Below, piece by piece: positions 44,901 to 56,900 of a DNA stretch of 64,000 nt. Numbering within the stretch: position 1 is the first letter of the stretch; each line of letters begins with the position of its first letter. The stretch is taken from assembly GCF_958298935.1 (NCBI RefSeq), contig NC_084924.1:26447819-26511818 (forward strand), written 5' to 3'. The DNA comes from Phragmites australis. Taxonomy: Eukaryota; Streptophyta; Magnoliopsida; Poales; Poaceae. The position numbers and the translations under genes are program-made. A model generated the notes under the pieces. It saw only the letters and a list, made by a program, of their open reading frames with translations. It was not told the origin of the DNA and did no database searches.

Positions 44901-47900
44901 CTCAACATTGCGTGACTATGATGACAGAGACATGTTCTGCATTTTTCTTTTACCTGGGAATAACGTGAATAGAAAGGTAGTTACTCTTGCTTGGTTATCG
45001 TTTTGTCTTAATATTACAAGTAAACAAATTATGTCAGGGGATAACATCTGATGGTTAAAAATGATTGTATTTTCCTTGAGGAAATATCAGTTGGTAAAAG
45101 ATTGTACCAAGCTGGATGCAAGTTTTACCTTTTTAATCATAAATAGTTCTAAATTTCTAGTGCTATCGATTTATGTTGTTTCTCAGAAATATTGATATCT
45201 TTTTAATCTTTATTTGAAATCTTTTGTTTCTTGGCCACTATTGAAGCTATAATGACTCTATTCTATTGTTGTATCAATATTGATTCAAGCTGAAATAAAA
45301 TTAGGTTGTCACCCTTTTTTTTATTCATAAATTTTCCTTTTAGGGTGATTTATCTCACTTGAGTAATCTGATAGGTCTTCAAAAAGGCAGTTGTTTTTAT
45401 CGTTGATACAAGTGGAAGCATGCAACGAAAGCCTCTTGAGAATGTTAAGAATTTCATGTCCACTGCTCTCGCTGATCTTGTGCAAGGAGATTACTTCAAC
45501 ATAATAACATTTAATGATGAGCTTCACTCGTTCTCATCATGTTTGGAGAAAGTAAATGAAAAAACTATAGAAAATGCTATCGAATGGATGAACTTAAATT
45601 TTGTCGCACAGAGTGGCACTGATATCATGCATCCTTTGAGTGAGGTATGTTATTCAGAAGATTGTATCAGTTGTCATTTGTTTTGTGATTAATGTCACCA
45701 TTGTTACTCATGTTTCCCCAATTTTTCTGGGTATAAGGCAATGGCTTTGCTGTCAAACTCTCATGATGCTCTTCCACAAATCTATCTTGTTACCGATGGG
45801 TCAGTTGATGATGAACGGAATATCTGCCATACTGTGAAAACTCAGCTCATGAGTAGAGGATCCAAGTCTCCTCGGATTTCTTCTTTTGGACTAGGTAATA
45901 TCTCATAGAATATCTGGTTATGTATAGGGATGCAAGTTTTGTATATTTTGGGTCATTGGGTCGACCCGAAACTCAAAAAAATGAACCAAAGGTATTAGGC
46001 AGGTCTATGTGTGATTAGCTATAATTAGCTCTTACTATGTATACTTGATTGTATTCCTTGTATCCCTAGCCATATTGGCTATATATATGAAGGTCACCCC
46101 CCCATATTGGGTGTGAGGTGTGTCTCTACATGGTATCAGACGATTAGATCCTATTCTCCCGGTCTTTCCCCCCCTCCACCTCGCGACTCCGTGATCGTGC
46201 GACTTCCCCCCCACGCGCGAGACTTCCTCTCGCCCGTCCTCCCTCTCTCCTCTCCCATGGACACCTCGGCCTCCTCCTCCTCGGCCACCAGTGCCGGCAC
46301 CCTGCCCCCGACAGGCACTCCCCCCATGCCTGCCATGAGCGCCGGCGCTGCTGCCCCGATCGTGGCTCACAACTACGCCACAGTCAATGTGAAGTTCCAC
46401 ATCCCTTTTACGCTGGACCTTCAATCCAACTACTCCAAGTGGGCGTTCTTCTTCAAGTCGCTGTGCGGCAAGTTCGGCCTTCGCTCGCACATCGACGGCT
46501 CTGCTCCCCCTCGACCTGATGATCCTCAGTGGGATGCCGCGGAGTGCTGCGTCCGGGGCTGGATCTCCGGCTCCGTCGACGACTCCGTCCTCGACCTCGC
46601 CATGGACAGTGCCGATCCAACCGCTCGTGATCTGTGAGTGGCCAATCGGGAGCTGCGCGCCATCTTCCTCCTCAACGAGTTTCACTCCATGGTGCAAGGT
46701 GATAGCACCATATCGGCGTACTGCCAGCGGCTGAAGATCAAGGCCGCCGCTCTTCGCGACGTCGGCCATCCTGTCCAGGACTCGCAGCTCGTCCTCGCCC
46801 TTCTGCGTGGCCTCAATCCTCGCTTCTCCAACACCCCCGACGACATCGCCAACTCCGCTGTACTTCCCACATTCGCCAGAGCCCATGACATGCTGGCACT
46901 AAAGGAGCTTCGTCTCGCCAACGACGAAAAGACGGTTGCCAGCACCGCCCTCCTCGCCACCGCCGGCTCTGGCTGCACCAGCCCGGGCGGGTGCCGTGCT
47001 CTCGCTGCCACAGCCAACTCTGGAGGTCCACACAACCCACACGTGACCGGCTACGGCAGCAACAAGGGCGGCGGCGGTGGCAACAGCAGTGGCAGCAAGG
47101 GCAAGGGCAAGGGCCGGCGTGGCTGGAACAGCGGCTCTGCGCAGTAGCGCAGCGGCGCTGGCCAGACTAATCAATACCGACCCATGGGCCCCTGGATTTG
47201 CTACAATCCATGGGCGCCACAGGGCCCTCCTTCGGCTCAGCAGGGCGGCTGGCGCCCAGGCGTGCTTGGCGCCCCTCCTCCTCAGGCTCACACGGCCTTC
47301 GCGCCTACGCAGCCCCCGACGACATTTGCGCCGCTCCACGTCTCCCAACAAGCTCCCATGTGGAACCAGGATGGTCTTGTCGCTGCACTCAATCAGATGC
47401 ATCTCCAGGGCCAGCATCCTTGGGTCCTGGATTCCGGCGCCTCCTCCCACATGAGCTCCTCGGATGGTATACTCCTCTCTCGCCATCCTCCTCCTCACTC
47501 TTCCATTACAGTTGGCAATGGTGCAAATCTTCCTATTTCATGTCGTGGCGAGTCTGTTCTTCATACACCAGAGTCCAATTTTCATCTAAATAATGTCTTA
47601 GTTGTCCCATCTCTAGTCTGCAATCTGCTATCTATCCGTCAATTTACTAGGGACAACAACTGCTCTATAGAATTTGACGCTCTTGGTTTTTCTGTCAAGG
47701 ATATCCCGACCCGACGCGTGATGCTTCGCTGCAATAGTGCTGGTGATCTTTACACCTTCCCTGCTGCGTCTTCCGCTCCACACGCCAGCATTGCCATCTC
47801 CACCGACCTCTGGCATCACCGTCTTGGTCATCCCAGCTCCGCCACCATTGACATTCTTCGTCGTAATACGTCCATCAGCTGTAATAAAATAGAGCAATTG

Positions 47901-50900
47901 CTATGTCATTCTTGTCAGCTTGGCAAACATGTGCGCCTTCCTTTTTCAGATTCCAGTTCATATACTTCCATGCCTTTTGAACTTGTTCACTGTGATGTAT
48001 GGACATCCCCGGTTGCCAGTGTATCCGGGTATCAATACTATCTCGTTTTACTTGATGATTTTACTCATTTCTGTTGGACCCTTCCCCTCACTCGCAAATC
48101 TGAAGTCTCCACACATATTGCAAATTTTTGCAATTATGTCCACACTCAATTCAGCCTTGCCATCAAAGCTGTCCAAGCCGACAACGGCACTGAGTTCGTA
48201 AACAATACCCTCCATACTCTCTTTGCTTCCCGTGGTATTCATTTACGCCTCTCGTGTCCATACACCTCCCCACAAAATGGCAAGGCTGAACGCCTTCTTC
48301 GCACATTGAACAACATCAGCCGCACGATGCTCCTACATGCACACATGCCTGCTCAGTACTGGGCTGAGGCGCTCGCCACAGCCACATACCTTCTGAACAG
48401 GCGTCCCTGCTCTGCTGTTCGCCACAGCATTCCATACACTCTCCTCCACAACAAATCTCCCGAGTACTCCCACTTACGTGTCTTTGGGTGTCTCTGTTAT
48501 CCGAACTTGACCGCCACGGCTCGCCACAAACTCTCCCCTCGCTCCACAGCTTGTGTTTTTCTCGGCTATCCCTCTTCCCACAAGGGGTACCGCTGCCTCG
48601 ACATGGCCACTAAGCGCGTCATCATCTCTCGCCATGTGGTCTTCGATGAGACTTGTTTTCCCTTCGGGCTTTACCCCTCCAGGTCCTCGCCAAGCGACCT
48701 GGATTTTTTGCTTGCAGGAACTACAGTGCCGGTGCGTCCTGCATCTCTGCCCTCTGCTGCTGGGCAGTCACACCAAGGTTTCATTGAGGAGCTGACCGAC
48801 GACCCCGCGATCTTGTTTCACGGCCCCGCGGCTGCTCCTCCAGCGGCTGCCCCGGCTCCAGCTGCTCCTCCAGCGGCTGCTCCTCCAGTGGCTGCCCCGG
48901 CTCCAGCTGCTGTTCACGCCGCTCCACCAGCTCGGGACATCCGGCTTGTCTACAGCCGGCGTCCCCGGGCGCATGACGGGTCCTCTACAGCACCAGGACC
49001 GGCTCCTGCACCTGTTCAGCAGCCTCCTGCCCCTGTACAGCAGGAACGACGCATCACGCGGACCCAGTCCGGGGCCATACCGGTTATGCGGTATGTGGGG
49101 CTCTCTGCGACAACCACTCCGTCTCCACTTCCCGGCAACTACCGTAGCGGCTTGGCTGATCCAAACTGGCGTGCGGCCATGGCTGAGGAGTACAAGGCGC
49201 TCATCGACAACGGGACATGGCGCCTCGTGCCCCGGCCACCCGGCGCCAACGTGGTCACCGGCAAGTGGATATTCAAGCACAAGTACCACTCCGACGGTAC
49301 CCTCGCCCGCCACAAGGCTCGCTGGGTGGTTCGTGGCTTCTCCCAGCGCCACGGGATCGACTACGATGAGACATTCAGCCCGGTGGTCAAACCAGCAACC
49401 ATCCGGGCTGTCCTCAGCATGGCTGCCTCACGCGCCTGGCCTATTCATCAGCTAGACGTCAAGAACGCCTTTCTCCATGGACATCTGGAGGAGACCGTCT
49501 ACTGCCAGCAGCCCCCAGGCTTCGTCGACCCTGTTTTTCCTGATCATGTGTGTCTGTTGCAGCGCTCCCTCTACGGCCTGAAGTAGGCTCCCCGAGCCTG
49601 GTACCAGCGTTTTGCGACATACATTCGCCAGCTCGGCTTCGTCGCCTCGACTTCCGACACCTCCCTCTTTGTCTACAAAGACGGGACCAGTATCGCCTAC
49701 CTGCTTCTGTACGTCGACGACATCGTCCTTACTGCGTCCTCGACGGCATTTCTACAGCAGATCATTGGGCGCCTCCACTCTGAGTTTGCCATGACTGACC
49801 TGGGCGCACTCCATCACTTCCTCGGCATCTCCGTCACTCGCTCCGCCGATGGCTTGTTCTTATCACAGCGACAGTACGCCGTTGAGCTCCTTCAACGCGC
49901 CGGCATGGCTGAGTGTCACTCTACGACGACACCTGTTGACACTCATGCCAAGCTATCTGCCACCGCCGGTGCCCCTGTTGCTGATCCGTCCGCGTACCGG
50001 AGCCTTGCTGGCGCGCTCCAGTACCTCACGCTGACTCGTCCTGACCTGGCATACGCCGTCCAACAGGTGTGCCTCTTCATGCATGATCCCCCCGTGAGCC
50101 GCACCTCTCGATGATCAAGCGGATTCTACGCTACCTGAAGGGCACTCTCTCCTCCGGCCTCCACATTGGTGTCGGCCCTGTTCAGTCACTGGTCGCCTAC
50201 TCCGATGCCGACTGGGCTGGCTGCCCAGATTCTCGGCGCTCCACCTCTGGCTATTGTGTCTACCTCGGCGACAATCTGATTTCTTGGTCCTCCAAGCGTT
50301 AGACCATGGTCTCCCGCTCTAGTGCAGAAGCAGAGTACCGTGCTGTTGCTCATGTGGTGGCCGAGTGCTGCTGGCTGCGCCAGCTCCTGCAGGAGCTCCA
50401 CGTCTCCATTGCTTCGGCGACAGTTGTCTACTGCGACAATGTCAGCGCTGTCTACATGACAACCAACCCCGTTCATCATCGTCGCACGAAGCACATTGAG
50501 ATTGATATTCACTTCGTCCGTGAGAAGGTCGCCTTGGGACAAGTTCGGGTTCTTCATATGCCGTCCTCCCACCAGTTCGCAGACATCATGACCAAGGGCC
50601 TTCCTGTACAGCTATTTACTGAATTCAGGTCCAGTCTATGCGTCCGGGATCCTCCCGCTTAGACTGCGGGCGGGTATTAGGCAGGTCTATGTGTGATTAG
50701 CTATAATTAGCTCTTACTATGTATACTTGATTGTATTCCTTGTATCCCCAGCCATATTGGCTATATATATGAAAAGGTTAACTCCCACCTAATTAAGTTA
50801 AGGAAAAAATGAACTAAGTAGTGGCCCAAAACTACCCACTGGGTACCCACTTGCACCCCTAGTTATGTATCACTCAACTGATCAAGCTAAGCCATGTGCT

Positions 50901-53900
50901 TAAGTCAAATCTCTGTTGGTTTTTTAGAGTCATGTATGAGGTACTGTTTTTCGGTCAAACACATTGTTCCTGTGTTATTGTGAACTTCATCATGTTGTTA
51001 TATAAGTACTAGCATTTGTCCTTAACAGCTATGAAAATATTTGTTCTTAAGTTAATTGGTTTTGAATTAGTCAAGTTTGTCATGTATAGTCCTTAGTTCT
51101 TGTGAAGGGACTAAAGGGCAATGATATTGTTTCTTGTGTTTCTCTATGTGATGGGCATAAAATTTGATTTCTTTACATAATTGCTGATTTACTAGTTAGA
51201 TACATTTTCTAATTGTTTGTATTTAGTCAGATACATTTTCTAATTCTTTGTATTTACGCTGGGAACATCATATTAGGTTCATATTGCAACCACTATTTCT
51301 TGAGAATGTTGGCATCAATTGGTAAGGGTCACTACGATGCTGCACTTGATACAGGTATTGACATGTTTCTCCCTTTTGTCTAGAAGAGAGATGCTCCCTC
51401 TTGTTCTACATATTAACTATTGATGGAAATTTAAGTTTTACATTATGCTCTAATATTTTTTGTCCTAACTTTTAGATTTAATTTGACATTCCCTACTGTA
51501 GTTTACCTAGATGATCCAGCTCATGCCTTTTTAGTTACTCCCACCTGCTGGATCCAGCTCAGCATAGAATCACTCCCACGGATTCCACTCAGAGAGCTAA
51601 AAGCTGAAAGCTGCTGTTTAGCAGAACTCTTCCTGATTTCAACCGGGAAGCTGCTCTGGAAGCTCTGCCAAATAGGCCATTAGAAGATGATATGATGCAT
51701 AACCTAAAATATTATCTTAGTTCCTTCATACAGAGCAAAAGTCAGACAAACTTCATTCAACTGATCAGAAAATTTATTGCTCTTGCATGAACAAAATTAG
51801 GCTTTGTTATTTATGAAATGATTATTGCCTAATAGGTTGTTAAAATTAGTTCCACTCATTCATATAATGGATGTTTTGATATCTGTTTGTTTTTTTTGCT
51901 GGATCCAGCAACTCTGGGGTCAAATCGAACAACTTAATCAAATCTTGTTCAATTAAATGAAACACTTATTAAATATTTGATTGAAATAGATTATACATGA
52001 TTTTGAGCATAGTAAAGTTAATCAAATTTGTAAAACTGAACTTTCTTTGTTTTTATTTTTTTTACCACAGCATCAATTGAGGTTCGGATGCTTCAATGGT
52101 TCCAGAAAGCCTCAAGCACAATAGTGACAAATATTTCCATTGATGCGCTGGAGCATATCCAAGAATTTGAAGTGAGTTCATTTAGTTTACTTTCACTTTC
52201 TGTTGGTGCCTGTGAAAGAGCTATCAGTGTCATTCATCTTTTTCAGTATTGTTTTTATCGTAAAATTACATCTAATGAAATGTGATACTGCCTCCTTTCA
52301 AATAGCTGTCCAACTATCTTGTGAACACAGACAAACGAGGCACACACTGTCCATAACAATCAGTGTAATTGGGCCCCTCATCCCTGTTAAATGACATATT
52401 TTAACTACTCATCAATTAGCATTTTTCATGTCACTAGAAGGGGGGTAGAGGATAGCAAAAAGCTGAACCAACTATTCTGAAACGATGAATCCCATAGATT
52501 AGGCAGCTATTATGAAAAGGATGGTGTACCTTGCAGATGCATGTATTTTTAGGCCATTGTCATTGTAATAAGAAGTGCATTAATGTTGAGTGAACTGCCC
52601 CCATAGCCCATATCATAGCAGTTAGCTCCCTTATCTGGAACAGCTATGTTCCTTACATTTGAACTTCCCTCTTTGATTTAGGTGGATTCTGAATATATTC
52701 CAGACATTTCAGCAAAATATCCATTATGTGTATCTGGAAGGTACAATGGCAAGCTTCCGGAGACACTTACCGCTAAGGGTCACTTGGCTGACATGAGTGA
52801 AATATCCATCGAATTGAAAGTCCAACATATAAAAGATATACCTCTTGACAAAGTAAGATGCTCATACTTATTATTTTATTATTTTTATTCAATTGATTTT
52901 TGTTACAGTTGTCCTTGAGCTGTTGACCAACTTCAGTCAATCAAATACACGAAACTAAAGAGGTGGCAGAGGAACTTTGATGGTCAATTGTTTTCATTAT
53001 TGATACAGATACCTCTGTACAGACTAAGAATAAAGTTTTCCTCTATTTTAATGCTGACCAGCTTTGTTGCATTACAATTTGAATTGGTACCTTGACCCCA
53101 AGAAACTTATAGCGTAACCAGACATAATGACAACAGCTTACTCATTTGTTCGATGCATCTTTTCAAGTGTCCAATTATGGAGAAGTACAAAAAGTACAAT
53201 ACGAGCATTAACCAAGGATACCAAATGAAACATGCAAATATAATTAGTTAACCGGACTTGATTTGTTGGAACCATTGCCTATCCTGGCACACATAGAGAT
53301 ATAAATAAATCTCTATGATTTGCATAATTCGAACCATATTACTGGCGCACAAGATCATAGTACCAAATTGTTGTCCTGTTTGAATCGTTTGATTAATAAT
53401 TTATTCTATGGGAAAATGGCATACTTACCACTTGCTTGTTTCAATTTTGCTCATATTTCACAGGAAAAAATCCTAAATGCAAATGTACTACTATAATTGC
53501 ATGTAATAGGCTAGACTTCCACCAGGCCAATACGGAGATCTTGTAGCATTTGACCTTTTTTTTTTAATTGTGAGAAAGACTCCTGACCATGTGGATACTT
53601 TTCTTGTTCCCTTGTATCCTTGCAAAATTGTAACTGGGGCTCGCACCAGGGTAAAGCAGTGGTAAATGGAAGCCTGCTTATTTGAGCGGCATATTTGTAG
53701 TTAATTCTTTTTATATTGACAAATCCCAAAGTATTGGTCACAGAAGTGGCAAATATGTCTTTTTTTTTGGTTATGAAGGTCAAATTTGCTCCAATTATGT
53801 GTTGAATATTGAATTGATTGTCGTCTTCACTGAAGTTTGTAGTCATGAAAATGTTTGCATGAAGTTTGTAGTCATGAAAATGTTTGCATGTGGCCGTTCA

Positions 53901-56900
53901 TTTAAGGATTAAATACTCACATGCTGCTTCATTTGTGCTCCTCACTGTATCGCTGACATCGGGCATTCATAAGTTAGTGACACAGTGGATGGCATACAAG
54001 GGATAAGGAAAATTTGCAGTGGCATATAAGAACTAATATGTATTCTATTTTCTGTTTGATTTCAGGTGTTGGCAAAGCAACAGATGGATCTTCTCACAGC
54101 AAAAGCATGGCTTTCTGAAAACAATCAGCTTGAGAGAAAGGTATGCTAGATCACATCAGCTAGTGGCTCAAGATTCTTATATTAAGATCTGCAAGTTGGA
54201 TACTAAGTTATTAGTATGAGTGTTGATGTGGTTATTTTAGGGTTAATGTCTGGACTAAAAAAAAATATTACAAACTGTGAGAAAAGAACCAAAAATATGA
54301 GATTGGTATTTCCATGTGATTAAATAATAACAAATATGTGTTGCGGCCTCTTCGGTCGGGGTCGCCGAGCACACCTCGCGCCGCATGGTCTTGACACTGT
54401 GGCAGGAGGAGGGCGTGTACGCGCCTCCGTCGATGAAGGCGACGGTGTGCTCGGGCTCCTGGAAGCCGAGCTCTTGGTTGTCGGGGGCGGCTCTGTCGTC
54501 GCCGCCCCTGTGGGGCTCCTCGCGGTCCCTCTAGCGCTGCTCAATGAGGCTTTTGACCGTGCGGCACTCCGTGAGGTCATGCCACTTGGTCTGATGGATC
54601 TGGCACCACTTCCCCGGTTCGGGCCTCGCGGGAGTGGGGGCCCTTGCCGGAGCGGGAGCCCTAGCGGGAGCCGGAGCCCTCGTGGGCGCGGGCCGTTTGT
54701 CGGCGGCCGCCCGGCGTGCTTGCCGGCGGTCGGGTTTCTGGGCCGGCCCATGGGCGGGGCCCTGGGCTGGCTCGACGGGGACAGCCTCGCGCCTCCTTCT
54801 CTTTTTCTTTTCCCGCCTGTCGGAGCGGGAAGGACCTGGCTGATCGGCAACGGGATGCTCAGGGTGCGGAACATGTCATGCTCGAGCCTCCGTCGCCTTG
54901 GCGCACTTGTCGGCCAGCGCGAAAAGCTCCGCGGTGGTTTCGACCTCGTGTGTGCCCAGCTTCTCGAGCATCCGCTCGTTGCGGACGCCCTGCCGGAACG
55001 CGACAATAATAGCGTGGGTGGTTATCCGCGGGATGGTGTTGCGGACCTGGCTGAAGCACTGCATGAAGCGCCGCAGCGTCTCCCCCTCCTGCTGCTTGAC
55101 GGCGTGGAGGTCGCACTCCAGGCCGGGGCGCGTGAACGTACCCCTGAAAGTTCACCACAAACTGGGGGTAAGTTCATAAGACAAGAGCGGGCAGAGCCCC
55201 TCAAGGCGACATGGAAGTAGTTGGCCATCACCTTTTCACTGCCGCCAGCTGTTTGGACAGCAGTGGTGTAGATCTGGAGGAACTCGACGGGGTCGATGGA
55301 CCCGTCGTACTTCTCCGGCAGTTCTGGCCGGAACATGGTGGGCCATTTGACCCGGCGGAGCTCGCTGGTGAAGGCACGGTAGCCTGTGCCGTACCCTGTG
55401 GCGCGGGCAGCGCCCTTAGGCGGTGAACGCCGGCGAGCCGGGGAGCCCCAGCGGTCATGGGCTGGCAAGGAGGAGGCCTGGTCCTCGGCTTCGGCCTCAT
55501 GCCGGGTCTCTCGCTGGCGCTCGAGGGTAACGCGCGCGTCTTCGACGGCCCTCCGCTCGTTGAGGTGTAAGCGGAGGTCTTGAGCTCCGGTAGTGGCCAG
55601 GGGGGCGGCGCTCTGCTTGGAGGCCCCTCGGTCAGTGCGACCTCGGTCAGTGCGACCGCCACCTGATGATGGGCCGGTCTTGGCTGCGCCGCGGTGTGAG
55701 GTAGCACGGGAACTTTCGGCTAGCATCTGGCGATGAGCCGTGCCGACCAAGGCGGCCACCTCCTGGAGCCAGCGGCCTTCTGGGGTTTCCCCCGCCGCCT
55801 GGACTAGCAGGTGCCTGAGGAGAGCTTGCGCCGCAAGCAGCCCGCTCCCAGGACTGGCCTCACCGAAGGCGAGCCTACGCCGCAACGGCGCCCGGCGCCC
55901 GGCGCTGTCCAAACGTGGATCTGGCGGCAGGAGTTTCGGCCACCTGCTGAGGGTTAGACGGTGCGCCAGCGACGGCGGCGGCGGCCCTGCTGGGCCCAGC
56001 ACCATGGTCCCCCTGAGAGGGGAACGCCGTGTGTGCGGACCGCGGCTGCTGCTGGGAAGCAGCAGCAACTGGGGCCTCCTGAGCGAGGGGCTCCATTTCC
56101 TCACTGGAGCTGGAGCCGGCGCGCTGGAGACGATGGCCACCCGCCATTTTTTTTGCAGGAGAAAACAAACAAATTTAGGGATGCAACCCCCTACCTGGCG
56201 CGCTAGCTGTCGGAGGGTTAGCTCCTGTCGCAGGGATCTTGAGGGACCCTTTTTTAGAGATTCGGTCGGGGGGATGATTCTGAATATGTTTGCTGGAGAA
56301 ATAAATGGATGTAAATGCGATGGCAGGTGGGGTGGAATGATCTAATGCAGAAAAGAGTAAATGCGCTGGGGGGATTTTTAGACAGGTTCGGACCGCACTG
56401 CGCGTAACACCCTACTCCTGTGTGGATGCTATAAATGCCCTGAGAATGTCTCTCAGGAATGTGCTGGTTACAAGAATGTCTGTCTATCCTAGAGCCTTGG
56501 GCTCCTTATTCTTCGGTTTCTATGCTCGTATGAAGGTGTTCTTCAATCTCTGTTGGCTCTGTGTGCGCTTCTGTTGTTCGAGCTTGTGTTTGATCTGTAT
56601 CATCTTGTCTTTGTCCGCGCCTGCCGGCCGTTTTAAATACCCGCTGGCGGTAGCGTACCCCGAAGGGAGGGCACGAGTTTCAAGGCGCCATAAATGGAAA
56701 GGGCGTCATCATGGCCTCTGCACGAAGTGACGGGGGTTGAAAACGCGCCCCGCGCCTGGTCTTCAGTCGTCATGATGGCGTTGGCAACGGGCGCCGTGGA
56801 GAGGGCCCACCGGGCAGCCGCAGAGCGGCCCGGTGTGCCCGTCCGGTCTTGTTCGCCTGCCACAGCAGCGCGGCAGACGGAACGCCTCGGGCCTCGCGAT

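Larger units (their letters stand above)
45993..50772 (+). mobile_element. Ty1/copia element (Ale/Retrofit-like, short LTRs) inside the MITE
   Basis: LTR, PBS, gag, protease, integrase, RT, RNase H, PPT and partial LTR in order on the plus strand. AAAGG at 45988-45992 and 50773-50777 flanks it. The shared 98 bp of the two LTRs differ at one base, so it is fairly young. Gag-pol lies in one frame broken by three stops (46635, 47145, 49584), then a frameshift near 50090-50110 and a fourth stop (50300). The 3' LTR lacks its last 40 bp. Confidence 0.9.
45925..50861. mobile_element. hAT-type MITE in intron 7, interrupted by a copia element
   Basis: Ends TAGGGATGCAAGT (45925) and ACTTGCACCCCTA (50861) are inverted repeats. 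They are flanked by identical 8-bp copies GTTATGTA at 45917-45924 and 50862-50869, the hAT signature. Without the copia insertion it is about 150 bp. It carries GGGTCATTGGGTCGACCC on the left and CCACTGGGTACCC on the right as subterminal GGGT motifs. Confidence 0.87.

Noticed and set aside
46035..46886. 283-codon minus-strand frame
   Set aside because: Exactly opposite the copia gag, which has recognisable gag motifs. It is open because of GC-rich codon use on the other strand.
51480..51685. Possible MITE in intron 8
   Set aside because: Only one plausible end (CTCTGCCAAATAGGCC); no inverted partner or target copy found, so it is only mentioned in the intron entry.
54336..55220. 294-codon plus-strand frame in intron 11
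   Set aside because: Opposite to the Tat gag; no start context, domain or splice logic.
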